Assembly (NCBI GenBank): GCA_954871525.1
Contig: OX940870.1
Coordinates: 5,983,501-6,047,500, forward strand
Reading direction: 5' to 3'
Length of the DNA stretch: 64,000 nt
Origin: Parietaria judaica
Lineage: Eukaryota > Streptophyta > Magnoliopsida > Rosales > Urticaceae
This document shows, piece by piece, positions 47,663 through 59,830 of this stretch (the first letter of the stretch is position 1; every line of letters begins with the position of its first letter). The position numbers and the translations under genes are program-made. The notes beneath the pieces were generated by a model. It saw only the letters and a list, made by a program, of their open reading frames with translations. It did not search any database and was not told the DNA's origin.

Positions 47663-47944
47663 TGTAAGTCCCAAATATTTGGAACTTTTACCACAAAGCC
47701 TACTCACTTTTACAATGAAGACAGTAAGAGAGAGAATGATTTTTCTCTATTGTATCTAACCGAGAGAGAGAAGTGATTATGAAGTGATGAAAAATACAAC
47801 AACATCATAGCTTTATATAGGAAAATAAAAGCTTGTAGATTTACTATATTACCCTAAGATAGGCAAGTAAAAACGTCATCACTTAGCTAAGCAAGGTTGC
47901 AACTTGCTTAGGATAAGATTTAAAGTGCAAGCTTATCCATTATA
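47663..47944 (-). repeat. Element C 5' LTR
   Basis: 282 bp, adjoining the primer-binding site; followed by the TSD TTATT. Confidence 0.93.
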
Positions 47945-47949
47945 TTATT

Positions 47950-48665
47950 AAGCTCTATAAATTATAGTGAGCTAAACGATGTAAAAAGGGATGGAAAATC
48001 CTTGACAAGATATACGATATTCTCACACCAAATTCTCAAAGTGTCTCATTCCCTTCTGATTTACACCAATCGTGACTCCGTGACTGTGGAGATGATTTTT
48101 CACCTCAACAACAGTAAATTAACATTACTAAAAAGATCCAATTTGCATATTAAATTCCTATAGACAAATAGACAAGTGTAACATTTGATATCATTAATTG
48201 CATATAGCGCAAAATAAGTATTGGTTATCTTAGACATCTTTAAATGTTGTTTTGTTGAGTTTAGTAATTTTGAATTGTTCTTAAAGGTTTGTTTTGATTT
48301 TTTTTGGTGTTTTGGTTTAATTTTTATAAACCTCATTGATCGTTTGTCACCACGATTTTCCTCTACCATAAATGGAGATTATATTAATAAATTTAAGACA
48401 GAATCACAATACACGTAAATTCTGTCTGTTGATAATATATATATAAACAAGTATGACCTGTTAAATAAATTGTACCTTAGATAAATATACTATATAATGT
48501 TATAAACAAGAATATGATTAAAAGTAATATTGAGGAAATCAAATGCAGTGTTGTCAAAAAAAGTTCTTGAGCTTTCATTCCAATATATACGAACATGAAG
48601 ATTAATAGGCAAATATTCACTTTTTCCCACGTGTATCCTAGTCACTCTTAGTTTTAAATACATAA

Positions 48666-48706
<41 letters not shown>

Positions 48707-51600
48707 TTAAAATTTCTGTTCAAGAATATTTAGCTCTGATACCTAATATGCCAAATCTACTATAAGACATCTAGTTATTTGACCTGTCGAATGAATTCGA
48801 GAAAGAAAAATTATAGTTGTAAATTATTGATTGAATTATAGTGAAAAAGATTTATGAGTGACACACGAATAATTTAAATTTATTATAGACAAATATATAA
48901 TTATGACCAACGATACATATTTAAAATATTGTGATCATTGACATTGACAAATATTGATGAAATAAAACTCTTATGAATTTTGAGTTTCCGAACCAAAGCA
49001 ACCCCATGATTTCTTTCTGATTCCTATTAATTGAATTTTATTTACTGATTCATTTTTTTATATACATATTGAATTATTGATTGACTATTCCAATCCCCTG
49101 TTTTCCGGTTTGAGGAAATGAGATGCATTGTTCTCAAAAAAATGTTCTTTAATTTTTATGTTGAATATATTTTGTTCCACTAAATGTTGAAATGCTATTT
49201 TTAAATAATTTAGCTTATAATAGGGGGAGTTCATATTCTTGTTCATGACGCTCGTTTGGTTGTTGTCAATCGCAATATGAAATGAATTACTCTTTTCGCT
49301 TGAGCCGCCGCACCTGTTAAAGGAAGTCAGATAGTTTTATAAAACTCGTCTTTCTTTAAAACATAAAATCAATTGACAAATTATATTCACTTCTTTTCAC
49401 ATGTATCCGAGTCACTTTTAGGCTTTAATTCATATACAACACAAGATGGCACAAGCAAGAACAAGACCCATCAGTTCGTCTGTTACCTTATTACGATAAT
49501 ACTAGTTGATTGATGATGTGATTTTTGGGTTATTGAAAATTCGGATAGTAAAATTTTATGATATAAATATAGATGATTTTTATATAGAAAAAGTGTAAAG
49601 TTGTGAAGCCTAATTTGCCAAAATTGTTATGAAGAATCTCCGCCAAGTAATCAAGTTGATCGATCTATACACTAAATACGTGGATAAGAGATTATATACT
49701 AAACAAATTACAAATGAATTATATGAGAATGATTTGCACACGGTAAATGGATGATACATACCTTATTTTAAAAATTACCAATTATATTTCTTCTAAATTA
49801 GCGTTGGCTTTGATTTATTTTTCGTTTTTTGGATGGTCGAACAAGATTAAGCGCAACAAGTAGGATATTAACTAAGATTTGGTGGGCATTAGTATTGTTG
49901 AGGTCAAAGATTATCTCACAAGTCTCAAAATTACGTGTGAAAAATTCAATAATTTTTTTTTTTAAATGTGTCGATCTTTGAGTGTTCTAATTAAATATTA
50001 ATACTCTCGTGCCTTGCGGACGAATAAAAAAGAAATATATAACTTTATTATCATGAATTTTGAACACATGGTGTATATGTTTGTATATATAATATATAGT
50101 TTTTTTTTTTTCATAATGGATTTGGTAGATCATAACATTATAATTATGTGTTAATCAACGTTAGTCCATAAGAAACTAATATCATATTATTTTCCAGAAG
50201 AAATAAATAATTAATTAATATCGAATCTTCCAGATCACGAGTCGTAACGATCAATTTTTTTTTTTTTTTAAATCGCAGCTCCTTGTGAGTTGTGATTGGA
50301 TTTTGGATCAACCAATTCATGAGGTCTAAATAATAATATGATACCTTTCGACAATAGCACAAACAAACAATAAGAAAAACAACGTCTGAGATTGTTTTCA
50401 GGATTCATTTTTGTCATTATTTACCTTAAAGTGTAGAGAAATACATAAAATATAATACTAAGAGGTCCCAATTCTATTAGACTTTTACGTGATTTGTCTA
50501 AGAATGTGTGTGTTAGTCCATCGAACACGTAGTATCTGATGATTTCAAGAGAAGAAAAATTGCTTAGCACACGAAATCACAAAGTAATAGTAGAAAAGAA
50601 CAGTGGTAATTAAACTCCAAATATCCAGGTTACTCAAGAATCACGTGTGTATTAATAGTAAAATATGGAACGTTCAAATTAATTATTTAAATGAGCGGCT
50701 GATAAGAGCACAAGTTATATACTTAATCTAACATTTAGCAATATCGAATTGATTAATTTTTGTGTAATTATTTATTGCTTATTAAATTTTGAAGAATTCG
50801 TTGGATTTTAGTTCTACTATAATGCAGTTAAAAATCGAATTAAAACTGAATTATAAAAAAAGTTTGATCATTAATAAAAATGAAATTTATCTTTAATAGC
50901 GCCACTTTCGATTTTAATGAAAAAACAAATTTTTTTTGTTTGTTTTGTGATCACTTCTACATTTAACCATTCAATTTATAAGAAAAGTCTTAAAGTCTCA
51001 CAATTTTGAATCAAATGATCAGAACAAATTGACAGTAATCCTACAAAAATCAAATCGATAAACCCTTTTTTTTGTTCTTTTAAACATGTGGTAAAATGAG
51101 CACTGTGTTTATCCATAAAATTAATAGGCATATAATAAATTATGAGTAAACTGTTTGGATATAAATTATTTATAGCAATTAGAAAAAATTGCATCGGAAA
51201 AATACTAGACTTGTAATGTTTGTTGAATCTTAGTACGCAAATCTAAAATTTTCAAACGAATATAATTGGACTCACGTGTATTAAAGTGAAATAAACGTTA
51301 CAAAACGAGTATTTTTGTTGCAGAAAAAATGGACTCTTGTATGCAATTTTCCCATATTAATGTGTAAAAAATTAAAAAAAAAATTGAAGAAATAATTTAA
51401 TGAAGAAGTGATATTTTTTTTAGTAATAAAATAAGAATAACACGGAATGTTTTTAAATTAGTTTTAGTCCAATAAAATTGAATCTGTCCATGGAGTGAGA
51501 CAAAATTCAAAAAGTAATTGACTTTATTATTCAATGACTAAATGAACTCCTCTACCTTTCCCACCATGGCATCATAATACACTCATAACAATTATTGCGT
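47950..51600. other. AT-rich intergenic DNA upstream of MYB2
   Basis: No gene was recognised. (AT)n at 48668-48704; short AT-rich frames only. The last few hundred bases are the likely MYB2 promoter. Confidence 0.55.
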
Positions 51601-51604
51601 GGCC

Positions 51605-51614
51605 TATATATATA
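51605..51614 (+). promoter_or_regulatory. Putative TATA box of MYB2
   Basis: TATATATATA about 82-91 bp before the start codon, followed by a leader with GA-rich sequence (AGATCTAGAGAGAGAAAG) directly before the ATG. The spacing is consistent with a TATA promoter. Confidence 0.5.
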
Positions 51615-51695
51615 GTAAAACATTTCCTGGGGATTCTTAACTAGTTTGTATACCCCATCGATCGAGAAACAAGAAGGAGATCTAGAGAGAGAAAG

Positions 51696-52682
51696 ATGGG
51701 AAGGAGTCCATGTTGCTCCAAGGAAGGACTCAACAAAGGAGCTTGGACTGCCTTGGAAGACAAAACCCTAACTTCTTACATCAACGCTCATGGAGAAGGC
51801 AATTGGAGAAGCCTACCCAAGAGAGCCGGTACATATACACACACATACATATATATACGCATATATAGTACGTTAGTGGAATTATATCATGTATGATATA
51901 CGTACATGCATGATCTCAGTTTCTCCTCTTTATCTTTAATTATTATATGTTACCAGGTTTGAAGAGATGCGGTAAGAGTTGCAGGCTTCGGTGGCTGAAC
52001 TATCTAAGACCGGACATCAAGAGAGGCAACATTTCCGAAGACGAAGAAGAACTCATCATCAGACTCCATAACCTTCTTGGCAACAGGTCATCGTTATTCC
52101 TATAAAATATGCATTTAATATACCACCTTAATTCATTACTAATTAGTGATTTTGCTCACGTGTAGATGGTCGCTAATCGCCGGAAGATTACCGGGGCGAA
52201 CAGACAATGAAATCAAGAACTACTGGAACACTACTCTGGGGAAGAAAGCCAAGAAAACGTCTCCGAATTCGGGTGTCCGAAGCCATACTTGTCAGTCAAA
52301 AGAAGAGAAATTAGTATCAAACAACAGTGACGTCAAAGTCACAAGAACTAAAGCCACTCGGTGTAGCAACAAAGTCATTGTCCTCCCACCTAACATTCCT
52401 CGCGAAATTGATGATCATAAGCCATTAGAGACGACTCCGGTCAACGACCACGGAGCGTTGACTAAAGCTTCCGACCATGAAAACGGCACTACTTCTGACT
52501 TGCTCGTTGACGAGTTAGGGTTTTGCTTGGACATTCAGGAGCCTGTGTTCGACGACTGGGATCTCAATGGCACCACCACTGCTTACCACCCTTGTCTCGA
52601 TCAAGGGGATCAAAACCCTAACATGGAGTTGGACCCACTTGCGTTTTTGCTTGACTCCGAGGAATGGCAGAACTTGATCTAG
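51696..52682 (+). CDS. R2R3-MYB transcription factor (MYB2), TT2-like subgroup 5
   Basis: Nuclear activator. In the TT2 group such proteins work with a bHLH and a WD40 protein to switch on proanthocyanidin (condensed tannin) genes. Exons 51696-51828, 51957-52086 and 52166-52682, GT..AG junctions, 259 residues. It starts [12 protein letters not shown]2 Trp at 17, 37 and 57; R3 Trp at 89 and 108. The bHLH signature in R3 is complete (E76, L77, R80, L84, L91, R95). After the MYB domain, [10 protein letters not shown] (about 146-155) matches the V.RTKA.RC motif that marks subgroup 5 (TT2, VvMYBPA2-like). The C terminus is acidic (activation). The exon structure is identical to MYB1. The role in tannin control is inferred from family membership. 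Confidence 0.94.
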
Positions 52683-52689
52683 ATATTTT

Positions 52690-54640
52690 TAGAAGAAGAA
52701 AAAAAAAGAGTCAAATCAAAGTCGCCATCAGTGAGTGTGTAAGTGTAATAACTATTGTAGAAAGAGAAATAATATTAATTCCATAAAGCATATAATTGTG
52801 CTTATAATTTATGAGGAAGTAATTATTTAGTCGTCACACATGTTGTAATATTTAACGTAAGGCTAAGAGTACTATTTATTTGTTTGGTTGTCGTTCTTTT
52901 GCGTGTTAACATCAATAATTTTTTGAATTAATTATGTCATTATTCATTAAAGGGGATTAACTTGTTTTTTTGTTTTTTGTTTTTTATTTTTAAATAAGAC
53001 TATAAAAAAATAACATACTAATGAGATCTTACGATTTAGTTATTCCTGACTTGAAACACGGGCATGTCTACGTAATATTATTTGTAAAAGAAAATAACTA
53101 AGACAAGTCAACAAGACACGACACAAACACGTGACGTATTCTGAATACGATTTGGAATAAGATAATAAATTTAGGAAATGTGGGTCCAATGCGAAACATA
53201 ATTTCTTTTCAGCGACAAGGATATATATTTTTGTATCGGTCATCACGGGGCTACAATTATTTAACCAATCATATAATAATAAAATCATATCATAGTATCG
53301 TATTAGCCAAATATATCATATTTTATGTCACATCGCACATGATCATGATGGTATTAGTGTACACTTAGTTCATTTAATGACGTACGTAAAATAGGTAAGC
53401 AACGGCTCTTATTATATTGCTCTACTTTAAGTTTAACTAAAAGTTAAACTATGAGCTGAAATAAATTCTAGACCTACACGATAATACGACAACTCATGAT
53501 CATGACTATAAATTAAGAGACAATATATGTTCCAGGACTTTCGCTGACAAAAAAAATAAGGAAAATGAGTTCACGTGTTTGGTAATATTATTAGAATGTG
53601 GACACACTTTTCACCATCTACGTGAATATTTCATTCCTAATTGAAGACAAAAAGGTCAAGTTATGCGAATAAAGTAATGATATGACGTAGAGCCCTGTCG
53701 TGTCTTTGCTTATTGTGCGGAGTTCCTTGATTTTGTCTCATCAATTTGCCGCTTTGAATATCAGGTAAGAGAGTGGTAGATTCGAGTGACAAAGATGATG
53801 CTAAATGTGTTAGAACTTTTTGATTTGGACATAAATCTGTATATTATATGGCAAACAATCCTATAATCATGATGCAATATATATTTATTCGACCACGTTA
53901 TATATATAATCAGTCTATTTAAACCTATTTTCATAATGTGGTAGTACCAAACAAACCTATTTAGACATAGAGTGGCAATTGTACCCACAAATCGGCGTTT
54001 TCAATTTTGTACCACTCACTATTTCTAATCACTACATACTTACATATATAGTAGTTTATCTTTCAAGTACTGGTTCATATTAATTGTGGAGCTCCTCATA
54101 ATTATTGAGCACAAATTATAAAAAATAAACTTATTAATATTCTTCATTGTGTTCCACATAAATGTTCCTATATTATGTTACGATAGTTATAGATATGTAT
54201 ATTGTATAGTATGCAGGGACGGCTTTGACTTTAGGCGAACAAGGCGGGCGCCTCAGCCTCTAAATTTAAATTTAAGGACCCCAGTTTTATAAATATATTA
54301 TTGTATATATACTAAATTAAAATTTTAAAAATTTATTTTTAAATATTTTAGGGGCCTTAAAAATTTAATTAGTCTAGAGCACCCGACATATTTGTAGAAT
54401 AATTGACGTTGCCTTGAAAATCTACCCTGCTTAAGAAAACACAAATGCGGCGATTATGTTTTGATGCAATGTTTTAACTCAGAGAGAGGGAGTCCAAACA
54501 CAAATTAAAACTAACTAAATTTTTATTTGAATAAAAAAAATGTGATCACTAAATGTATAATTATCTATAATGTGCTTGTTGATTATGAGTCCTAAATATA
54601 CGATAGTACCTAATAATGGTCTATTTTTTATTTATTTATG

Positions 54641-54681
<41 letters not shown>

Positions 54682-55250
54682 ATTACGCGCTACCTAAAGT
54701 TTTCCTAATTTTTAAATGGTGAAATTTAGGGGACTAACTAATGCATATAAATATATATTAATATATATCATATACTACACAATACACTTGTTGATTTGTA
54801 ATTCGTAGATTACACACCCTCGCCAACTATGAATGACATTTTCTTAAACTTTATGGTGATGAACATATGAGTCAAAGCATCACAACTCACGCCATTTAAT
54901 ATAATATTGTAACGATTATTTATTGATCATTAAGCAGAAATATGTTGCAATTGTGCATATACATGACATAACTTTTAATATGATGATCACATAACTTGTA
55001 TTCACACTCTGCAATTATTGATGGACACCGATATAAAACCACAAATTGAGGCGGCTAATTCAATCAAAGCATAAAGAGACATCATTTCATTTCAAACTTT
55101 GTTGCTTTCTATTTTAAGACATGTAAAATCATTGAAAATGTATGTATAGCTAACTAATTCAATTAAGGTCAAAATGGCACTTCAGTGAGCATATATAGAC
55201 TCTAGAGAACCATAACACTATTTAAGGCGGCTAAACACACGTAGGGGCAC
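52690..55250. other. AT-rich intergenic DNA downstream of MYB2
   Basis: No gene was recognised. Contains (AT)n at 54643-54679 and a probable hAT-like fragment at about 54214-54430. Confidence 0.5.
54214..54432. mobile_element. Probable hAT-like MITE fragment
   Basis: Starts CAGGGACGGCTTTGACTTT and has AAGGCGGGCGCCTCAGCC, wording typical of short plant hAT derivatives whose ends read CAGGG-CGG. Inverted words (GGGGCCTTAAAAATTTAATT) lie towards the right, and a possible right end CCCTG is near 54430. I found no matching 8 bp duplication. Confidence 0.45.
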
Positions 55251-55259
55251 AAAATATTA

Positions 55260-56230
55260 GGGTAAACTGCGACTAATGTACCTAATGTTTGATTATCTGC
55301 GGATTATGTACTTAATGTTTATTTTCGACGGCTAATGTACTTAAATTTGATTCCGTTAGATTTTTTCGTGTTTCCTGTCACTTGACCATCAGCGAGTGAT
55401 TCCTCATCTATATGTACATTTTTCGTATATTTGACATAACTCACTCACTTTTTGTCCAATTTTTATGCACGACCTACGGTTGGAAACATAAGAGATAGAT
55501 CTACAACTTTGGTGTTTCAAGTTATGTAAAAAAAATGATATATCAATTACAACGTAAAACTGGACATTAGTTTCATGCAAAATATTTGTTTCGAGCAAAT
55601 TTAAATATACTTAATGAGTTTTTATGATAAAACGTAGAACTATAAAGTTGTAGATAAATCTTTTATCTTTCCAACAGTAATTTATAAATAAATTTGGACA
55701 AAACATGAGTGAGTAATGCCAAAAATATGAAAGATGTGATGTGAAAAAATCTTTCGTATTTTTGGCATAACTTACTGATTTTTTATCCAAAATTTATAAA
55801 TAAACTACCGTTGGAAATAAAACATTTATCTACAACGTTATAGTTTTACGTTTTATAAGAAAAAGTCATTAAGTATATTAAAATTGCTCAAAACAAATAT
55901 TTTGCATTGTCCAGTTTTACGTTATAATTGAAATTTTTTATTTTCTTAAACTTATTTTTAACAAAACTTAAAACACCAAAGTTGTAGATATATCTCTGAT
56001 CTTTCCAACCGTAGGTCGTGCATAAAAATATGGACCAAAAATGAGCGAGTTATGCCAAAAATACAAAAATTAATACATTTAGAGGATGAATCACTTGTTG
56101 ACGGTCAAGTGACGGAAAACACGAAAAAAGCTAATGGAATTAAGTTTGGGTACAATAGCCGTCGAAAATAAACATTGAGTACATAATCTGCAGCCGATCA
56201 AACATTGGGTACATTAACTACCACTTACCC
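55260..56230. mobile_element. Long palindromic MITE (Mutator-like ends), 971 bp
   Basis: Starts GGGTAAACTGCGACTAATG and ends CATTAACTACCACTTACCC. Nearly the whole element folds back on itself: CATAACTCACTCACTTTTTG, ACAACTTTGGTGTTTCAAG and AACGTAAAACTGGACA in the left half are mirrored in the right half, with the centre near 55740. The flanking 9 bp AAAATATTA and AATATATTA agree at 8 of 9 positions, fitting a Mutator-size duplication. The ends resemble those of the MuDR-type element at 28799 (GGGTAAACT..GRCTAATGTACC). No coding capacity. Confidence 0.82.
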
Positions 56231-56239
56231 AATATATTA

Positions 56240-58474
56240 ATATGTTTTGTTATACGACGTATTGATTCTTTATATTTATTTTTGTGAGCAAAAATATTAT
56301 ATACTAAGAATATGCTGTCACACTTAGTAAAATATTTAGTATTTGTGCCGCTAGTATATGTTCTTATTGGTAAACTGGGTAAATAATAATAATTGCATAT
56401 TAATAAGACTCATATTTCAATTTGTACATCTTTTTCAGTGACATAATTATAACTGAATACTCTCTACGATCCCAACTAACTTTCAATGGAGAAAGCAATG
56501 TCCATGAAAGACAGATACGGAAAAAGACGCTATGCAAGAATGATATCATAAATCAGAATAATATTATTCATGGCGTTTAGTTGAGCTTCCACTTTACATA
56601 TTTTAGTCGTCGAATTTTGTATATAATCAGGCTACTTAATCCCCGAAAGGCGAAAGAGCTTGCACTTAACATATTTTAGGCGTGGATTTTTAGATAGAAG
56701 ATTGTTAGCATATTTTTGTTTGAGAAAAGGTTGTTGACTTAATTATAGTATTAAACTCATAATAGAACACATATATGTAATTTAACTAATAAAAGTATGC
56801 ATGCTTCTAGTCAACTTTGTTTATCTCGTGTATTTAATAAGGTGTCTTAAAGCATCTCCAAGTCCAACCACATGAGCTAAAATAACTGAGAAATAATTTC
56901 AGCTTATTGCCACTTAAAAAAAATCACTTTAGTCATACCTTTATTTTAGCTATAACATAAACTGTACAGATATTTTAATTAATTACGAATTATATGAAGA
57001 CTTTCAATTTATTGGTAAATGTAATTTCTCTCTTTTATAACATAAATAAAATACTAATAGCTAGTCACGAAAGACTTTCAATTTATAGCTCGTCATTTGA
57101 AAGAATAAAAACAGCTAAAATAGCTAAAAATACCAGCTTCTCATTTGAAAAACTAAATAAATATCACACCACTAACGTTGTAGTATTGAGAAAATATGGT
57201 TGATTCACTTTGTAGAGTACATAGCAGTCACTAAGAGCGTATTGGCTGGTCCCCAACGTTCAAAATCCCTTGGTCGAAATGTCATACGGTTGAAGTCCCA
57301 TGAAGCGCGCTGACTGGTCCTCGGCGTAAAATTCCTTGGCTCCCACGGGCACCATACGGCTAAAGTCCCATGAGACACTATGGCTATGAAATCGGATACT
57401 AAAGATGTCGGTAATGTTGTTAAGACAATTATATCAACACACCAAACACGCGTATAAAGTAAAAAGCAAGTGAACGTGCGATATTTGACAACGCAGTTCA
57501 CAAACTCTTGAGGGAACCCACTCTGTAAGGCATTGACCCTGATACTTTATTCCACTGAAAAACATTATAAATGTTAACCACAACCAGCGAAGGTTATATA
57601 GCCAGTTAAACTGGCAAACCAAATAAGGCAATAAAGCTTCCATGATCTTGGGTGGCTGAAGGGATGACTGACAATCTCTAATCTCAACAATTCAAGGTGT
57701 TGATGTTGCAATCCACTCTTTGATGATACAGATACATGATGAAGATCGTGGTAATAACTCTAAAGATCTTGGACACTAACTTTGATGACGATCTTAGTCA
57801 TTAACTATGTAGTCGTATTGACAATTGTTCTGACAACGCATCCAAAAGCCTTATTGAAATCAAATCTCCAGCAATAAATGCCCTCCATGAATGAAGAATA
57901 TTTCCCAACAGTTATGATATCTCGTCGAGTTGTGCATCTTGACTTTATTATGATTGCATTGATCTTCTTGATGATTGAGCCACGTATTTAGGACGTGTCA
58001 TAAACGGAAAGTCTTCCACAACACCTATGTTACACATAATGTTCTTACAGGCTAGTCTTTGAGTTTGAGGTACTGTAGACTGTAGTTACCAAAATATATG
58101 GCAACGTCTATTTAAATAAGTTACATTTCATTCTACTACATTACAGCCAATATCATATTTCTAACGCACATAAACCAAAATAGATTCACTATTTATTTTT
58201 GATTGCCAGGCATGTTTGTCTAGCAATTGTGTTCTTGATTTAAGGCTTTTTGCAAAGAGCTGTATTTCAATGCAAGTCTTATATGATAGTGTATGAATTT
58301 TATTTGGAAAGATTCGACAGGTACTTACAATTATTGCCCTCTTATCTAGTAAGATACTTAATATTGCTCAACATGGCCCTAGTGCACCAATTATTTATTA
58401 ATCAAATAAACAAAAAATATAATTAAAAAAGCTAGTTGTTTTTGGGTAATTGAGCAACATGTTGGGCTTTTGGT
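56240..58474. other. Intergenic DNA with an unclassified duplicated segment
   Basis: No gene was recognised. At about 57243-57380 a segment of about 65 bp occurs twice in tandem (shared phrases CTGGTCC, ATTCCTTGG/ATCCCTTGG, CATACGG.T.AAGTCCCATGA). The less AT-rich block 57230-58030 may be an LTR or other repeat, but its ends could not be fixed. Confidence 0.45.
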
Positions 58475-59530
58475 TTATCGATTAAGAGCAATAGAGAGCA
58501 CAAACGACAGTACAATCCACCCTATCAGAAAGTATCCCACAGCTCTCGTTGGCCCAACTTCCTCCGGTTCCTACAAAACGACAACAAACACGCCCTTCCT
58601 TTTTAGCTTCTTCAAACGACACGTAGTTGACCGTTGACTGAGCATCCTCTCGCAATTTAGGGTTCTTGAACTGGTTGCGATTGGGTTCGGATTCAAACTG
58701 TAACGAAAATTGAGATCGGCGACGAGATTGAAGAGACGATACCTGAGCGGGAGGGTCATCCGGCGATGGCCTGGAGCTGTCGACCTCGTACGGCCAAACG
58801 TACGTGTCTGGATTCTCCGACCTCGCCAAGCTCCAGTCGTACAGTCTCCGATCTTCCACCGTCGACAAGATCGCGTACGATTCCTGCACCATTCATTTTC
58901 CGTCAGCCCAAAATCAAGAAGAGAAACCCATCATCAGAGAACAGACGATGATCTACTTTGAGCATTTCGAGCTGTTGGTCGAGCTCTTCCGCTTCCAAAC
59001 CCTGACTCAGCACTTGCTCGGTCTTGCTCTTCAATGCCTCGTCAACCTGTTACGCAGAGAGAGAGATTGAGAGTTTTCAATCAATGGAGTCGCAAGATTG
59101 CGTGGGATTCAGAACCTGATCGGTTGAGCAGCCTCTCTGGAGCCCAAGTCTCCCGTAATGATCGACGTCCGTGATCGCTGCACGCTAAACCCTCCTCACA
59201 TTTAGTTACAGAGCAACCAATACTTGACTGAAATCAAACAACGAGTAAGGTCGAGTGACGAATACGTATGCCGCGGAGGGCTCTCTCCACGTTGAGAGCA
59301 GAAATTATGGACAGGTTGGTCGCCGGGGCTTCGATGGAGCTGTCGGGGTCGGCCTCGCCGGCGCTCGTCTCCACAGGAGAAGCTTCGCCGGAGCATCTGA
59401 GGGTGAGAATCCTCGGCCGCTTTGGTGAAGTTGGCCCGTGGCATCGTAGTTCACGGCCGCTCCTCGGGGTGGAAAGCGGGAGGGCTTTTTGGGAAATGTA
59501 GAGCGTCGCAGTGGAGGATGAGACCGCCAT
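58475..59530 (-). CDS. NDHT: NDH complex subunit NdhT (CRRJ), chloroplast J-like protein
   Basis: Subunit of the stromal electron-donor-binding part of the chloroplast NAD(P)H dehydrogenase-like complex, which runs cyclic electron flow around photosystem I. Exons on the minus strand: 59530-59266, 59177-59116, 59046-58957, 58883-58743 and 58570-58475. GT..AG junctions and phases agree, giving 217 residues. The N terminus is Ser/Arg-rich, as for a chloroplast transit peptide. Then comes a J-like domain (DHYGRLGLQRG ... ESYAILSTVEDRRLYDWSLAR, about 94-160) that lacks the HPD tripeptide, as expected for this family, and the C-terminal part EPEEVGPTRAVGYFLIGW followed by a hydrophobic segment acting as the membrane anchor. 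The last exon is read in the frame that gives the anchor; the frame continuing directly from exon 4 into the intron is false. Confidence 0.92.
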
Positions 59531-59830
59531 TATCGGCTGCGCTTGTGACGGAGGCTTTCACTTCCTTGTGGTGTTTTTGGTGTTCTGAGACTTGCATTTG
59601 GGTACTGATAAGGCTTGGAATGTCGACCAGAGGAACGTTATCTAATTATTAATCCATTGTAAGGAGAACCAAAGGTTGAGCTTTGGAGCTCGTTTCCTAT
59701 TTGTAGGGAAGCAACATGTAAACACATGCATGAGAATGACAGAATCCCCATCAAAATAAAATTGGATTTTCGTATAAAAGGTTTATAAAAATAAAATAAA
59801 AAATTGGTCCTTCTTCGTTAGTTTGGCTAG
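59531..59830. other. 5' flank of NDHT
   Basis: About 300 bp between the NDHT start codon and the LINE tail. It should hold the NDHT promoter; no clear TATA box was recognised. Confidence 0.4.

Larger units (their letters stand above)
42770..47944 (-). mobile_element. Element C: Ty1/Copia retrotransposon with broken coding region
   Basis: LTRs of 282 bp at 42770-43051 and 47663-47944, with three mismatches by my count. The exact TSD TTATT lies at 42765-42769 and 47945-47949. Read on the minus strand the LTR starts TATAATGG, not TG, and ends ACA. A primer-binding site for initiator tRNA-Met (TGGTATCAGAGTGAGG) is at 47646-47660 and a purine tract (ACGGGGGAAAA) at 43052-43062. Internal order: gag, zinc knuckle, protease, integrase, RT, RNase H. 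Pol is very close to that of element A, but gag is of another type. At least six stop codons and one frameshift disrupt it. Confidence 0.95.

Noticed and set aside
57205..57501. 98-residue minus-strand frame
   Set aside because: It runs through a tandemly duplicated noncoding segment and resembles no family.
58482..58892. 136-residue continuous frame over the last NDHT exons
   Set aside because: It reads through intron 4 and ends in a frame without family similarity; splicing to 58570 gives the conserved EPEEVGPTRAVGYF anchor.
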